This document shows positions 50,686 to 58,505 of a stretch of 64,000 bases of DNA, piece by piece. The stretch lies in contig NZ_FRAC01000006.1 in the NCBI RefSeq assembly GCF_900142215.1, positions 707,854 to 771,853 on the forward strand. The letters are read 5' to 3'. This DNA is from Anaerocolumna jejuensis DSM 15929 (GTDB lineage Bacteria; Bacillota; Clostridia; Lachnospirales; Lachnospiraceae). The first letter of the stretch is position 1. Every line of letters starts with the position of its first letter. Position numbers and translations under genes: made by a program. The notes below the pieces were generated by a model. That model saw only the letters and a list, made by a program, of their open reading frames with translations, was not told where the DNA came from and ran no database searches.

Positions 50686-50713
50686 AACAAAGTGGGGGCA
50701 TCCCCATTTTGTT
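50686..50713 (+). terminator. Terminator-like hairpin after the MarR gene
   Basis: AACAAAGTGGGG (50686-50697) pairs with CCCCATTTTGTT (50702-50713) with one wobble. No T run follows the stem, but the stem itself ends in TTTTGTT. Confidence 0.6.
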
Positions 50714-50839
50714 GGATATAAACTTTAATCCACATTACTACAAAAGGTACTGTCTTGTTATTCACGCATCTGATGGGTATAATAAATTGAAATAAAATAA
50801 CTAAGCACATTACCTTCAACAAACAAAAGGAGGATTACT

Positions 50840-51199
50840 ATGTTTTTTAAGCAATTCACAATTATGGTCCGGGATCTCGAAAAATCGATTGCGTTTTATG
50901 AAACCATGGCAGAACTGAAGGTTGTCCGCCGTTTCCAAGACGGACCTGCGGAACTTGCATTTCTTTCCAATAAGGCAGGAGAAACAGAAATTGAACTTGT
51001 GTCAGCACCGCAAATGCAAACCTTTGAGGGAAAAGGATTTTTTATCTGTTTTTTGACCGATAAGCTGGAAGAGATGCACAACCTTGCAATCTCACAAGGA
51101 CTTAATGCTTCCGATATCCGTACGCCCGATACCAATAGCCGCTATTTTTATGTTTACGACCCTGATGGAGTATCGCTACAGCTTAAACAGCTGCTATAA
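50840..51199 (+). CDS. VOC (glyoxalase/dioxygenase superfamily) protein
   Basis: A 119-residue single-domain protein. It has the two beta-alpha-beta-beta-beta halves of the VOC fold: FKQFTIMVRDLEKSIAFYETMAELKVVRRF and DKLEEMHNLAISQGLNASDI, ending YFYVYDPDGVSLQLKQLL, where YDPDG and the last Gln/Glu position are standard. The first strand carries Thr where the metal His is usual (FTIMV), so metal binding may be lost or altered. AAAGGAGG precedes the ATG. It could be a lyase, dioxygenase or resistance protein; no substrate can be given. Confidence 0.8.
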   Translation: MFFKQFTIMVRDLEKSIAFYETMAELKVVRRFQDGPAELAFLSNKAGETEIELVSAPQMQTFEGKGFFICFLTDKLEEMHNLAISQGLNASDIRTPDTNSRYFYVYDPDGVSLQLKQLL

Positions 51200-51251
51200 C
51201 TCCCCGAAAACAAGGAACATTTTTTCCAGTTTTAAAAGTATTGTCAGCTTG

Positions 51252-52031
51252 TTAATAACCGTCAATTCCTCCGAGAACAGTAGCCTCGGTCCCGCCGTCC
51301 ACCACGATTGTAGCTCCATGAACAAAACGGGCTTCGTCACTGGCCAGCCAAAGTGCGGCAGAGGCCGCGTCTTCCGGCATACCAAGCTGGTCGATGACCT
51401 GTGTTTTTTTATAAAAATCTACAAGTTTTTCATTTTTGGTGTTTTCTTCCGTTCCCTCGGTCACTATAAAACCTGGAGATAAAGCATTACAACGGATGCC
51501 TTGCCGTCCATAGTCGCGGGCCACAGATCGGGTGATGGCAAGCACTCCCGCTTTGGCAGTGGCGTGGGAGAGACTGCCCGAAAAGGCTCTTTGCCCCATG
51601 ACAGAAGCAGTATTGATAATGGTTCCTCCTTGGGGATTTTGCTCAAGCATCTGTAAGACCGCATATTTACAACCAAAGAACACGTTGTAGAGTTCATTTT
51701 TCATGCAATATTCAAAGTCTTCCGTACTTACCGTGTGAATGGGGCCAAACGTACACGAGCCGCCATTGTTGTACATGATATCCAGCCTTCCATATGTATC
51801 AGCACAAAACCTGACTAATTCCCTGACCTGCTCTTCAACCGAGCTGTCAGCGACAAAGCAAACGGCTGTACCACCCTGCAATATAATTTCTTCCCGAACC
51901 TTTTCCAAGGTCTCAGCCCGACGTCCACTGAGGACCAGTTTAGCACCTTCCTTTGCGAATAATAGAGCTGCCGCCTTGCCCTGGCCCTGGCTTGCCCCCG
52001 TAATGATGCATGTTTTTCCAGATAATCGCAT
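51252..52031 (-). CDS. Short-chain dehydrogenase/reductase (SDR)
   Basis: A 259-residue classical SDR. The NAD(P) binding motif is ITGASQGQGKAAA (TGxxxGxG), followed by NNGG near 89. The catalytic Ser-Tyr-Lys set is degenerate: SVMGQRAFSGSLSHATAKAGV shows Ser143-type residue and Lys, but His replaces the usual Tyr (SHATAK instead of YxxxK). VDGGTEATVLGG ends the chain. The replaced Tyr suggests altered or lost activity. It would be a cytoplasmic oxidoreductase of unknown substrate. GAGAGGG precedes the ATG. It is convergent with the VOC gene. Confidence 0.85.
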   Translation of the reverse strand: MRLSGKTCIITGASQGQGKAAALLFAKEGAKLVLSGRRAETLEKVREEIILQGGTAVCFVADSSVEEQVRELVRFCADTYGRLDIMYNNGGSCTFGPIHTVSTEDFEYCMKNELYNVFFGCKYAVLQMLEQNPQGGTIINTASVMGQRAFSGSLSHATAKAGVLAITRSVARDYGRQGIRCNALSPGFIVTEGTEENTKNEKLVDFYKKTQVIDQLGMPEDAASAALWLASDEARFVHGATIVVDGGTEATVLGGIDGY

Positions 52032-52047
52032 TTGAATCCCTCTCTTT

Positions 52048-52173
52048 CTAATTTAACATATTATATTTGGCTTCGTCTAAGGCTTTTTTTGAAAACAATG
52101 ATTTTAATGATTCTCTATCTTTGTCCTTAATCGCTGCGATTGCATCCTGGCTTTCCGCCCTTTGACCGGGAGC
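52048..52173 (-). pseudogene. Remnant of a DUF5104-like lipoprotein gene
   Basis: A 41-codon stretch with no start codon, bounded by stops, reads AESQDAIAAIKDKDRESLKS then LFSKKALDEAKYNM. It matches EVIEAIKNNDKDAWKTIFSK of the intact lipoprotein encoded just upstream at 52200. It is therefore the leftover of a tandem duplicate that has lost its signal peptide and most of its body. Confidence 0.6.
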
Positions 52174-52199
52174 CTATTGATTAATTTTTACATGTCCTG

Positions 52200-52751
52200 T
52201 TATTTTATCGGTATATAGATTCCAGCATGTGATATCTTTTCTTTACCGTCATATAATATCTTTTGGTCGCCGTCATATATATTTTTTTCGTCTTCTGCTT
52301 TTACAACCAGGAGCATATAAAGGCCAACATTATCAGGATGATCTGTGTCAACCGGGTAATCTCGTAACAAAAAGAAGTATTTTTGTTTATCAGTGTTTAC
52401 ATAATAATATGAACTGACTTCTTTCTTTACATGTCCATAATCATTTGATTCAAACACTGTAGGTCCATCTAGTTTTTCCCATGAATTAATTTCCCCTTGT
52501 ATAAATCCGGCTAACTGATCAGCTCCACCATTAAAATCATCCGCATCATCTACAGCTTGTTTTGAAAATATTGTCTTCCAAGCATCTTTGTCGTTATTTT
52601 TAATGGCTTCAATTACCTCCTCGAAACGCGCTTGTGCTTTTGTTTCATCACTATCTTTGTTAAGCATTTCTGTTCTTGAATTTCCCAATGAACAAGAACA
52701 AAGAAACAACATGCCAAGTATAAGTATCGAACTTATTATGAGCTTACGCAT
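52200..52751 (-). CDS. DUF5104-type lipoprotein
   Basis: A 183-residue lipoprotein. The signal peptide ends in lipobox LFLCSC, with Cys20-type lipid attachment. The mature part has RFEEVIEAIKNNDKDAWKTI, a short helical repeat, then a beta-rich section with YYYVNTDKQKYFFLLRDYPVDTDHPDNVGLYMLLVVK, as in DUF5104 proteins of clostridia. No catalytic role is known. It lies at the end of the envelope module and its promoter region (near 53040-53118) has a copy of the operator-like sequence found before the MacB-type ABC genes, so it may belong to the same regulon. A remnant paralogue follows. Confidence 0.75.
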   Translation of the reverse strand: MRKLIISSILILGMLFLCSCSLGNSRTEMLNKDSDETKAQARFEEVIEAIKNNDKDAWKTIFSKQAVDDADDFNGGADQLAGFIQGEINSWEKLDGPTVFESNDYGHVKKEVSSYYYVNTDKQKYFFLLRDYPVDTDHPDNVGLYMLLVVKAEDEKNIYDGDQKILYDGKEKISHAGIYIPIK

Positions 52752-52768
52752 AATCTGGTTATTCCTCC

Positions 52769-52996
52769 CTATTTAAATGTAAATGTCATTTTATATTTAT
52801 TGTCTTCTGATATCGACCATTTGTCCGTATTATTCAGGTAGCCCTTTGATTTAATAAAACACTTATACAAATCTTTTACTACATATTTTGATCCATCCGC
52901 CATTTTAACCACCTTAACCCTTTGTAATCCGATTCCGTAAAGCCTTCTCCGCAATAAATTTTCTGCTGCTAAAGCAAACGTTAACATTTTCATCAT
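52769..52996 (-). CDS. Small hypothetical protein
   Basis: A 75-residue frame ending 18 bp before the lipoprotein start. Its first ATGs (52996 and 52993) follow AGGG. The N-terminus is hydrophobic (MLTFALAAENLLRRRLYG) and the C-terminus polar with KMADGSKYVVKDLYKCFIKS. I do not recognise it. It could be a real small gene in the lipoprotein transcript or a decayed one. It sits directly after the second copy of the operator-like sequence. Confidence 0.4.
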   Translation of the reverse strand: MMKMLTFALAAENLLRRRLYGIGLQRVKVVKMADGSKYVVKDLYKCFIKSKGYLNNTDKWSISEDNKYKMTFTFK

Positions 52997-53101
52997 ACAT
53001 CCCTATATAATTAATCGGTTAAAATTGGAAAACAACTGATAAGAATATTCTATAAAATATTACCATATTTTTTTGTAGTCTGCTAATTCATTTGAATTTA
53101 G

Positions 53102-53117
53102 GCTTACATTTCCGTAA
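53102..53117 (-). promoter_or_regulatory. Operator-like sequence, copy 2
   Basis: On the minus strand TTACGGAAATGTAAGC is identical over 16 bases to 56264-56279. It lies upstream of the small gene and lipoprotein, with a possible -10 (TAATAT) about 45 bp downstream. Likely a second binding site of the adjacent response regulator. Confidence 0.5.
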
Positions 53118-53122
53118 ACTGA

Positions 53123-53149
53123 AAATGGCCCCATTAAACGGAGCCATTT
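53123..53149 (-). terminator. Terminator of the MacB/FtsX ABC operon
   Basis: AAATGGCCCC (53123-53132) pairs with GGAGCCATTT (53140-53149), ten pairs with one wobble. On the minus strand TTCAGTTT follows. It lies 15 bp after the permease stop codon. Confidence 0.7.
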
Positions 53150-53164
53150 AGAAAGTATTTATTA

Positions 53165-55525
53165 TTATTGTGCACTGATGGTATCTACAATTGACATATC
53201 GCGAATTCGTTTTACCGGGCCTCGTACGGCTAAGATAACAGACAAAAATACGATTGCTATTATGATGGCAATTTCTGCGAATGGAATATTCCATTGTTCG
53301 CCCCAGTGAAAGGTTACAAGACTTGCATACAAAAACTTGTTCAGTATTAATCCGATAATACCGCCGCAAACACTTCCTGTGATTGCATAAGTTGAAGCCT
53401 CAGCAATGATCATTTTTATCAGCTGCCGATTACTTAAGCCGATGGCACGAAATGCACCATATTGTTTCATACGAGCCGTAACGCTCATTGCAATGCTGTT
53501 TACTATGTTGAATATTGTAATAAGCGCAATCAGAGCCATAAACCCATAGATAAACAATCCAAAGGAGTAGTAAGAGCCGATTACACTGCGATTGCCCGCG
53601 CGTTTATCAGAAAAGGTAACCTTTGTACCAGCTAATCTATGAATTTTATCAATGTCGTTTTCTGTTGCCTTCTTAGACAACTGCAAATCGATAATCGTAT
53701 AATCCCTTTGGCCGGTCAGCTGCCGGAAGGTATTTTCAGAACAGATAATCATTCCGACGTCAGGGGCGTTGTTAAAAGGGGTTGAAGAAAGCGAACCGAC
53801 AATTTTTATATCAGCTGAATTATTTTCTGTGTGCAGGGTGACAGTATCACCAACTTTTGTGTTATTCTGCTGTTCAAAAACTATCAGTCCAGTGTTGTTC
53901 ACGTTTTGAACCGTGTCCAATGAGCCCTCCAGCAAATAGTCCTTTGCCCACTTGAATTGGTTTTCCTCATAAGAAATCAAATCAATCTTTTTTTCTTCCC
54001 CATTTACCGTGACTGGCACGTCATATGCGAACCTTCGACCGTATGCCCGTTTGACCGCCGGATTTTCTTGAATTTTTTGTAACAAGGTGCCGCTGATAGA
54101 ACAGGTATTGTCAGTGCTGATAATGGATAAATCCGGTGTCCACGGCTTCAAAGGTGTAAGCGCATGGTGCATAAAATCAATCGTGACCGAAAACGAAAGA
54201 AAAAGTATGATACTCAGTGAAAAAGAACCTACCATCAAAATAAAATTCTTCCTGCTTGCTTTTGCATGATGAAAACCAAGGGCGGTATCTATTTTAAATA
54301 ATGTAGTATTAGCGGCTTTGCGCACAGGCTGTAAAGAATTTGCATTTCCTGATACGGCTGCTAACGGCGAGACTCCGGCTGCTTTTTTTGCCGGGGAACG
54401 AGCGGCAAGGAGAACGGTCAGAATACCCACGCAGATACCGGCCATGATACTTGGCAGACTTATTCCAAAGGCAGGCATCCCTATAAAGTATTCCGGACTA
54501 AGATAACGCAGCATAGCGCACAAGACCCAGATTACAACAATTCCCGTTGAAACACCTAACGGAATCGCAAATTTACACCAGCCAAGGGCTTCCTTTCGGA
54601 CGAATCGCATAACTTGCTTTGGAGTTGCACCAATGCAGCGCATCATACCAAAAAATTCAGTACGCTGTGCGACATTGCTGTTCAGGCTGCTTGCAATCAT
54701 CATAATGCCAGCCAGTAAAACCAGTATAAATAGAACAGCAGCCGAACTATATATTTGCAGCATAAAAGAATTACCGCTTTGGCCAAGTAAGCCGAGCAGC
54801 TTTGTATTTTCCGAAACCTGTTTATCCGAAAGTCCAAGCTGAGACTTTATGTCACTGATTGTATTCTGTATATTACAATGAGTGGAAAACTGCACGTAAA
54901 AGATGCTATTATAATCCGCTGGTTCACCGTTTGAAACTTCGGGAAATATAGAACGAAATTCCTTGGTTGTCAAGCCAACTGCGTAAGAATCCTCTTCCAT
55001 TGTCTTGGAAAAATCTTGTAGAAATCCGGATATTTCAAATTCAAGACTTGTTCCACCAGGCGTATCTATTGAAATCTGATCTCCGATTTGTAACCCGAGC
55101 ATCGTCTTTGCGTTTTCAGTTACCAGGGCCTCATTGTCTTTTTGAGGAAACGCTCCGTCCTGAATGGCTTTGGTCTGCATTTTGGTAATCCAGTCTTTAT
55201 CACTTCCCATAATGGCCACATTCTTACCGGATAAAGTATAGTCCTGATTCCCTCTATAATTAAGAATGCCATACCATGAAGAAGCGGTTACCTCGGGGCG
55301 TGCCGAAATCAGTTTTGCCTGCTCTTCGCTTATGTTTCTAAACGCTGTATGCCAATTACCATCCTCCATACGTGCCTGCATAATCTGACTGCGTATAAAC
55401 ATATCGGCCATGCCGAAAATAGCGGTTACCAAGAACACGGCTAAAACAATGCAAAATACGGACATTCTGTTTTGCCTTTTATGTACTTTGGCTGAGATGG
55501 GAACAAGATCAAGATAACTTTTCAT
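53165..55525 (-). CDS. MacB/FtsX-type ABC transporter permease
   Basis: A 786-residue permease with two FtsX domains. A membrane segment (about 23-45) leads into a MacB-like extracellular domain; the first FtsX core (about 260-390) has IMMIASSLNSNVAQRTEFFGMMRCIGATPKQVMRFVRKEAL. A second extracellular domain follows and a second FtsX core (about 655-775) with NSIAMSVTARMKQYGAFRAIGLSNRQLIKMIIAEA. Such proteins act as mechanotransmitters or peptide-resistance transporters. Its start overlaps the ATPase stop by 17 bp. The kinase and response regulator upstream probably control it. Antimicrobial-peptide defence is the likely role. Confidence 0.9.
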   Translation of the reverse strand: MKSYLDLVPISAKVHKRQNRMSVFCIVLAVFLVTAIFGMADMFIRSQIMQARMEDGNWHTAFRNISEEQAKLISARPEVTASSWYGILNYRGNQDYTLSGKNVAIMGSDKDWITKMQTKAIQDGAFPQKDNEALVTENAKTMLGLQIGDQISIDTPGGTSLEFEISGFLQDFSKTMEEDSYAVGLTTKEFRSIFPEVSNGEPADYNSIFYVQFSTHCNIQNTISDIKSQLGLSDKQVSENTKLLGLLGQSGNSFMLQIYSSAAVLFILVLLAGIMMIASSLNSNVAQRTEFFGMMRCIGATPKQVMRFVRKEALGWCKFAIPLGVSTGIVVIWVLCAMLRYLSPEYFIGMPAFGISLPSIMAGICVGILTVLLAARSPAKKAAGVSPLAAVSGNANSLQPVRKAANTTLFKIDTALGFHHAKASRKNFILMVGSFSLSIILFLSFSVTIDFMHHALTPLKPWTPDLSIISTDNTCSISGTLLQKIQENPAVKRAYGRRFAYDVPVTVNGEEKKIDLISYEENQFKWAKDYLLEGSLDTVQNVNNTGLIVFEQQNNTKVGDTVTLHTENNSADIKIVGSLSSTPFNNAPDVGMIICSENTFRQLTGQRDYTIIDLQLSKKATENDIDKIHRLAGTKVTFSDKRAGNRSVIGSYYSFGLFIYGFMALIALITIFNIVNSIAMSVTARMKQYGAFRAIGLSNRQLIKMIIAEASTYAITGSVCGGIIGLILNKFLYASLVTFHWGEQWNIPFAEIAIIIAIVFLSVILAVRGPVKRIRDMSIVDTISAQ

Positions 55526-56204
55526 TCTCTTTCCCTCCCAAATCTGTCAGCACACCATCCGAAACGCGCAATACACGATCTACCGAGGCAGTCAGATTAT
55601 TATTATGTGTAATCATTAGAATCGTCTGTTGATAGTGGCGTGATGCCTTAACCAGTAAATCGATTACATCCTGACTGTTTTTACTGTCAAGGTTTCCGGT
55701 CGGCTCATCGGCAAGTATCAATTTCGGTCTTGTGATAAGTGCCCGTCCGATTGCAACACGCTGCTGCTGTCCTCCGGATAATTGGCTTGGCAAGTGATGA
55801 CGGCGTTCTTTCAGCCCTAAGACTTCTAAAATCTCATTCACTGCCGATTGCTCCGGCTTACGGTAATCAAGAAGAATCGGAAACATGATATTTTGCTCAA
55901 CAGTCAATTCAGAAACTAACTGGAAGGACTGAAATACAAAGCCAATATTACGCCGCCTGAAAATGGTACGCTGTTCCTCTTTCATGGAAAACAGATCTTT
56001 CCCGTCCATATAGATGCTTCCAGCGGTGGGGGTATCCAAGGCTCCGATACAATTTAGCAGTGTACTTTTACCTGAACCGGATTCACCGACTACTGCTGCG
56101 AATTCTCCCTGTTCCAATATAAAAGAAACATTTTTTAAGGCGTTGACCTGATTTTCACCTTTTCCGTAAGTTTTAGATAAATGCTGCACTTTTAAAATTT
56201 CCAT
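55509..56204 (-). CDS. MacB/LolD-type ABC ATPase
   Basis: A 231-residue ATPase. Walker A is GESGSGKSTLLNCI, the Q-loop is FVFQSFQLVSELTVEQN, the signature is LSGGQQQRVAIGRAL, Walker B is LILADEPTGNLD, and the H-loop is LMITHNNNL. This is the MacB/LolD/FtsE group. It works with the permease at 53165. The gene starts 61 bp after the kinase stop; the operator-like sequence overlaps the kinase end. Confidence 0.93.
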   Translation of the reverse strand: MEILKVQHLSKTYGKGENQVNALKNVSFILEQGEFAAVVGESGSGKSTLLNCIGALDTPTAGSIYMDGKDLFSMKEEQRTIFRRRNIGFVFQSFQLVSELTVEQNIMFPILLDYRKPEQSAVNEILEVLGLKERRHHLPSQLSGGQQQRVAIGRALITRPKLILADEPTGNLDSKNSQDVIDLLVKASRHYQQTILMITHNNNLTASVDRVLRVSDGVLTDLGGKENEKLS

Positions 56205-56263
56205 TCAAGTACCTCCTTTCCCGCTAAGAATAACAGGTACACCTTACAATCGGGTGAATAACA

Positions 56264-56279
56264 GCTTACATTTCCGTAA
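56264..56279 (-). promoter_or_regulatory. Operator-like sequence, copy 1
   Basis: On the minus strand TTACGGAAATGTAAGC overlaps the last codons of the kinase gene (its stop is the TAA at 56266) and precedes the ABC genes by about 60 bp. CTTAC/GTAAG give it dyad symmetry. A second TGTAAG lies 22 bp further on, a spacing of two helical turns often seen for OmpR-type regulators. Confidence 0.55.
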
Positions 56280-57495
56280 GGAAGGAAAGCGTAAAAACAG
56301 TTCCCTCATGCCAGGTGCTTTGAACAGAAATGATACCGCCTTGCCCCTCTACAATGGATTTTGTCAGTGACAGGCCGAGACCCACTCCCTGCATATCCAT
56401 AGATTTTTTACTGCGGTAAAAACGCTTGAAGATATGATGCAAATCCTCCGGGGAAATTCCCTTGCCATTATCAGATATCAATATGCGGATCATTGCAGGG
56501 GTTCGGTTCCAGGAAATATGGATTTTTCCTCCGGAGTCCGTATGATCCAAAGCGTTTTTTACAATATTTCCAATTGCTTCGCTTGTCCACTGCTTATCAC
56601 AAAGGACTGCTTCTTCCGGTGATTCGTCTATTATAATTTCTTTTCCCTCACTGTCTGCCCGTGTTGTCAGCTCGCTGATTGCTTGATAAATTAACTCTGC
56701 TATACGGCAGCTTTCCTTTTCAAAGACAATACTGCCTGCGTCTAAACGGGTAATTTTCAGCATGGCTTGAATAAGCTGTTCCATCCGATTCAGCGCCAAG
56801 CCTGTCTTTTCAGAATACTCTGTCACAGTTTCAATATTATCCGGTTCATCGGAAATGATTTCGTGATACATGGCAAGTGCAGCAAGGGGTGTTTTCAGCT
56901 GATGTGATATATCTGAAATCGTATTTTTCAAAAACTCTTTTGCTTTATGCCCAGCTTCGTTTTTTGATTGCAGTATTGTAGCAAGCTGGTCTACAGAAGC
57001 AAAGAGACGATAAATGGTTCCCTCATTCATTTGGGGCATGTGGCAAGAAAAATCCCCCTCAGTAAAACAGGTAATTACTTTTGCCGCCTGGAGATAAAGC
57101 TGCTCCCTTTTCCATAAGAAAATAAATGTCCCAATAAAAAGCAATATCGTTAAGAATGCCCCTGCAAGCAGCAGGGAATAACTTGATACCTGCTGAAACT
57201 CAGCTATAAAAGGAAGAAATCTTATCGCAGTATGTTCTGTTACACCAATATTAGCAAGCAAAACTGTTCCCTCCGGACTGCTGACAGTATTCATAACTGC
57301 TTTGGCAATCACAGCTTTGGAAACGCCCTGCTCTATAAGAGAAGTCACAATTGCCCTATCATGTGATAGGAATAAATTTTGCATGGCCTTTTCCTGCACT
57401 GCATTCAATCCCATGCCGAAAAGAAAAAGCAGCAAAGCGAAGGAAAAAAGAAAGATACCAAAATATCTTATCTGTTTATCTCGAACAAGGTTCAT
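56266..57495 (-). CDS. Sensor histidine kinase of the envelope module
   Basis: 409 residues from the ATG at 57495 (MNLVRDKQIRYFGIFLFSF), after GAGG. Two membrane segments (about 11-30 and 110-135) flank a sensor loop of about 80 residues. The HisKA domain has LKNTISDISHQLKTPLAALAMYHEI; the ATPase has GNIVKNALDHTDSGG, ISDNGKGI and GVGLGLSLTKSIVEGQ. It is similar in length to VanS/BceS-like kinases that sense peptide antibiotics. Its start overlaps the response-regulator stop by 4 bp. The end of the gene carries the operator-like sequence. Confidence 0.92.
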   Translation of the reverse strand: MNLVRDKQIRYFGIFLFSFALLLFLFGMGLNAVQEKAMQNLFLSHDRAIVTSLIEQGVSKAVIAKAVMNTVSSPEGTVLLANIGVTEHTAIRFLPFIAEFQQVSSYSLLLAGAFLTILLFIGTFIFLWKREQLYLQAAKVITCFTEGDFSCHMPQMNEGTIYRLFASVDQLATILQSKNEAGHKAKEFLKNTISDISHQLKTPLAALAMYHEIISDEPDNIETVTEYSEKTGLALNRMEQLIQAMLKITRLDAGSIVFEKESCRIAELIYQAISELTTRADSEGKEIIIDESPEEAVLCDKQWTSEAIGNIVKNALDHTDSGGKIHISWNRTPAMIRILISDNGKGISPEDLHHIFKRFYRSKKSMDMQGVGLGLSLTKSIVEGQGGIISVQSTWHEGTVFTLSFLTEM

Positions 57496-58193
57496 ACAGA
57501 TACCTCGTTCCATTGATATCCAAATCCACGAACCGTTATTAAATGCTCAGGGTGAGATGGATCAACTTCAATTTTTTCACGAAGCCGCCGTACATAAACG
57601 GAAAGCGTATTGTCGTCTACGAAGTCGCCTGTACTGTCCCACAGCTCATTTAAAATACTATTGCGTGTTGTTACCCGATTAACATTTCTTACCAGCAAGC
57701 AAATTAGACGATATTCTGCACTTGTTAAATCCAGTGTTTTTCCTCTCAACAGAACACGGCTTCCTAAAAGATCAATTGAAACATCACCATACTCAATAAC
57801 CGTGTTATTGTTTTGATTTGATATGCCGGTTCGACGCAGTAAAGCACGAATCCGGGAACACAATTCTCCTAACTTAAACGGCTTTGTTACATAATCATCA
57901 CCGCCGCTGTCTAATCCCCTGATAACATTAACCTCTTCATCAGAAGCGGTCAAAAATATAATAGGTATCTGTTTTCCCTGTTTCCTAACTTTTTCACAAA
58001 CTTCAAAGCCTGTCCCATCCGGCAATGTTACATCAAGAATCAGTAAGTCATATGCACCAATCTCAGGCAGATGGCTCATAGCTTCTTCTACCGTACGGAC
58101 AAGTTCAACATCAAATCCATTACGATTTAACGAATATTTCAACCCATCCACTAAACTAATATCATCTTCTAAAAGTAAAATTCTATTTCTCAT
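57492..58193 (-). CDS. OmpR-family response regulator of the envelope module
   Basis: 233 residues from the ATG at 58193 (MRNRILLLEDDISLVDGL), after GGAAGATGG; the longer frame to 58277 runs through the upstream gene. The receiver domain has ILLLEDD, Asp near 55 in YDLLILDVTLPDGTGFEV and Lys in DDYVTKPF. The winged helix ends with VYVRRLREKIEVDPSHPEHLITVRGFGYQW. It should bind the TTACGGAAATGTAAGC sites. Its start overlaps the end of the small HTH gene by 11 bp, so the order HTH, regulator, kinase, ABC is one transcriptional direction. Confidence 0.93.
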   Translation of the reverse strand: MRNRILLLEDDISLVDGLKYSLNRNGFDVELVRTVEEAMSHLPEIGAYDLLILDVTLPDGTGFEVCEKVRKQGKQIPIIFLTASDEEVNVIRGLDSGGDDYVTKPFKLGELCSRIRALLRRTGISNQNNNTVIEYGDVSIDLLGSRVLLRGKTLDLTSAEYRLICLLVRNVNRVTTRNSILNELWDSTGDFVDDNTLSVYVRRLREKIEVDPSHPEHLITVRGFGYQWNEVSV

Positions 58194-58368
58194 CGTCCAT
58201 CTTCCTTTTTCGCTTATCAACTGGCTTTTCAGCATCCTTTGGTATCGCCCATGCATGACCGAAGCGAACAGCACCATCTATTCTGTTTTCTTCGCAGAGC
58301 TTCTGAATTCTGCGTTCTGAAATCCCCCATTTAATTGCTGCCTGCTGTACGGATATATAATCAAGCAT
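58183..58368 (-). CDS. Small helix-turn-helix (excisionase/MerR-like) protein
   Basis: A 61-residue protein starting at an ATG after GGAGGACTATAA. The sequence YISVQQAAIKWGISERRIQKLCEENRIDGAVRFGHAWAIPKDA is the MerR-like HTH of small DNA-binding proteins such as excisionase-type HTH_17 proteins. The last 15 residues are highly basic. It opens the two-component operon and overlaps the regulator gene. It probably has a regulatory function on the same operon. Confidence 0.75.
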   Translation of the reverse strand: MLDYISVQQAAIKWGISERRIQKLCEENRIDGAVRFGHAWAIPKDAEKPVDKRKRKMDDEK

Positions 58369-58505
58369 TTATAGTCCTCCATAAGATATCTTTATCTCAG
58401 TATATACGCAGAACCGAACAAAATCAAGTGAAGGATTCCTACTATATTTTGAGGGAAGTCTCCCATGCCGAAGACTCCCCCCTATTTGAAATTTTTTCTC
58501 TGATA

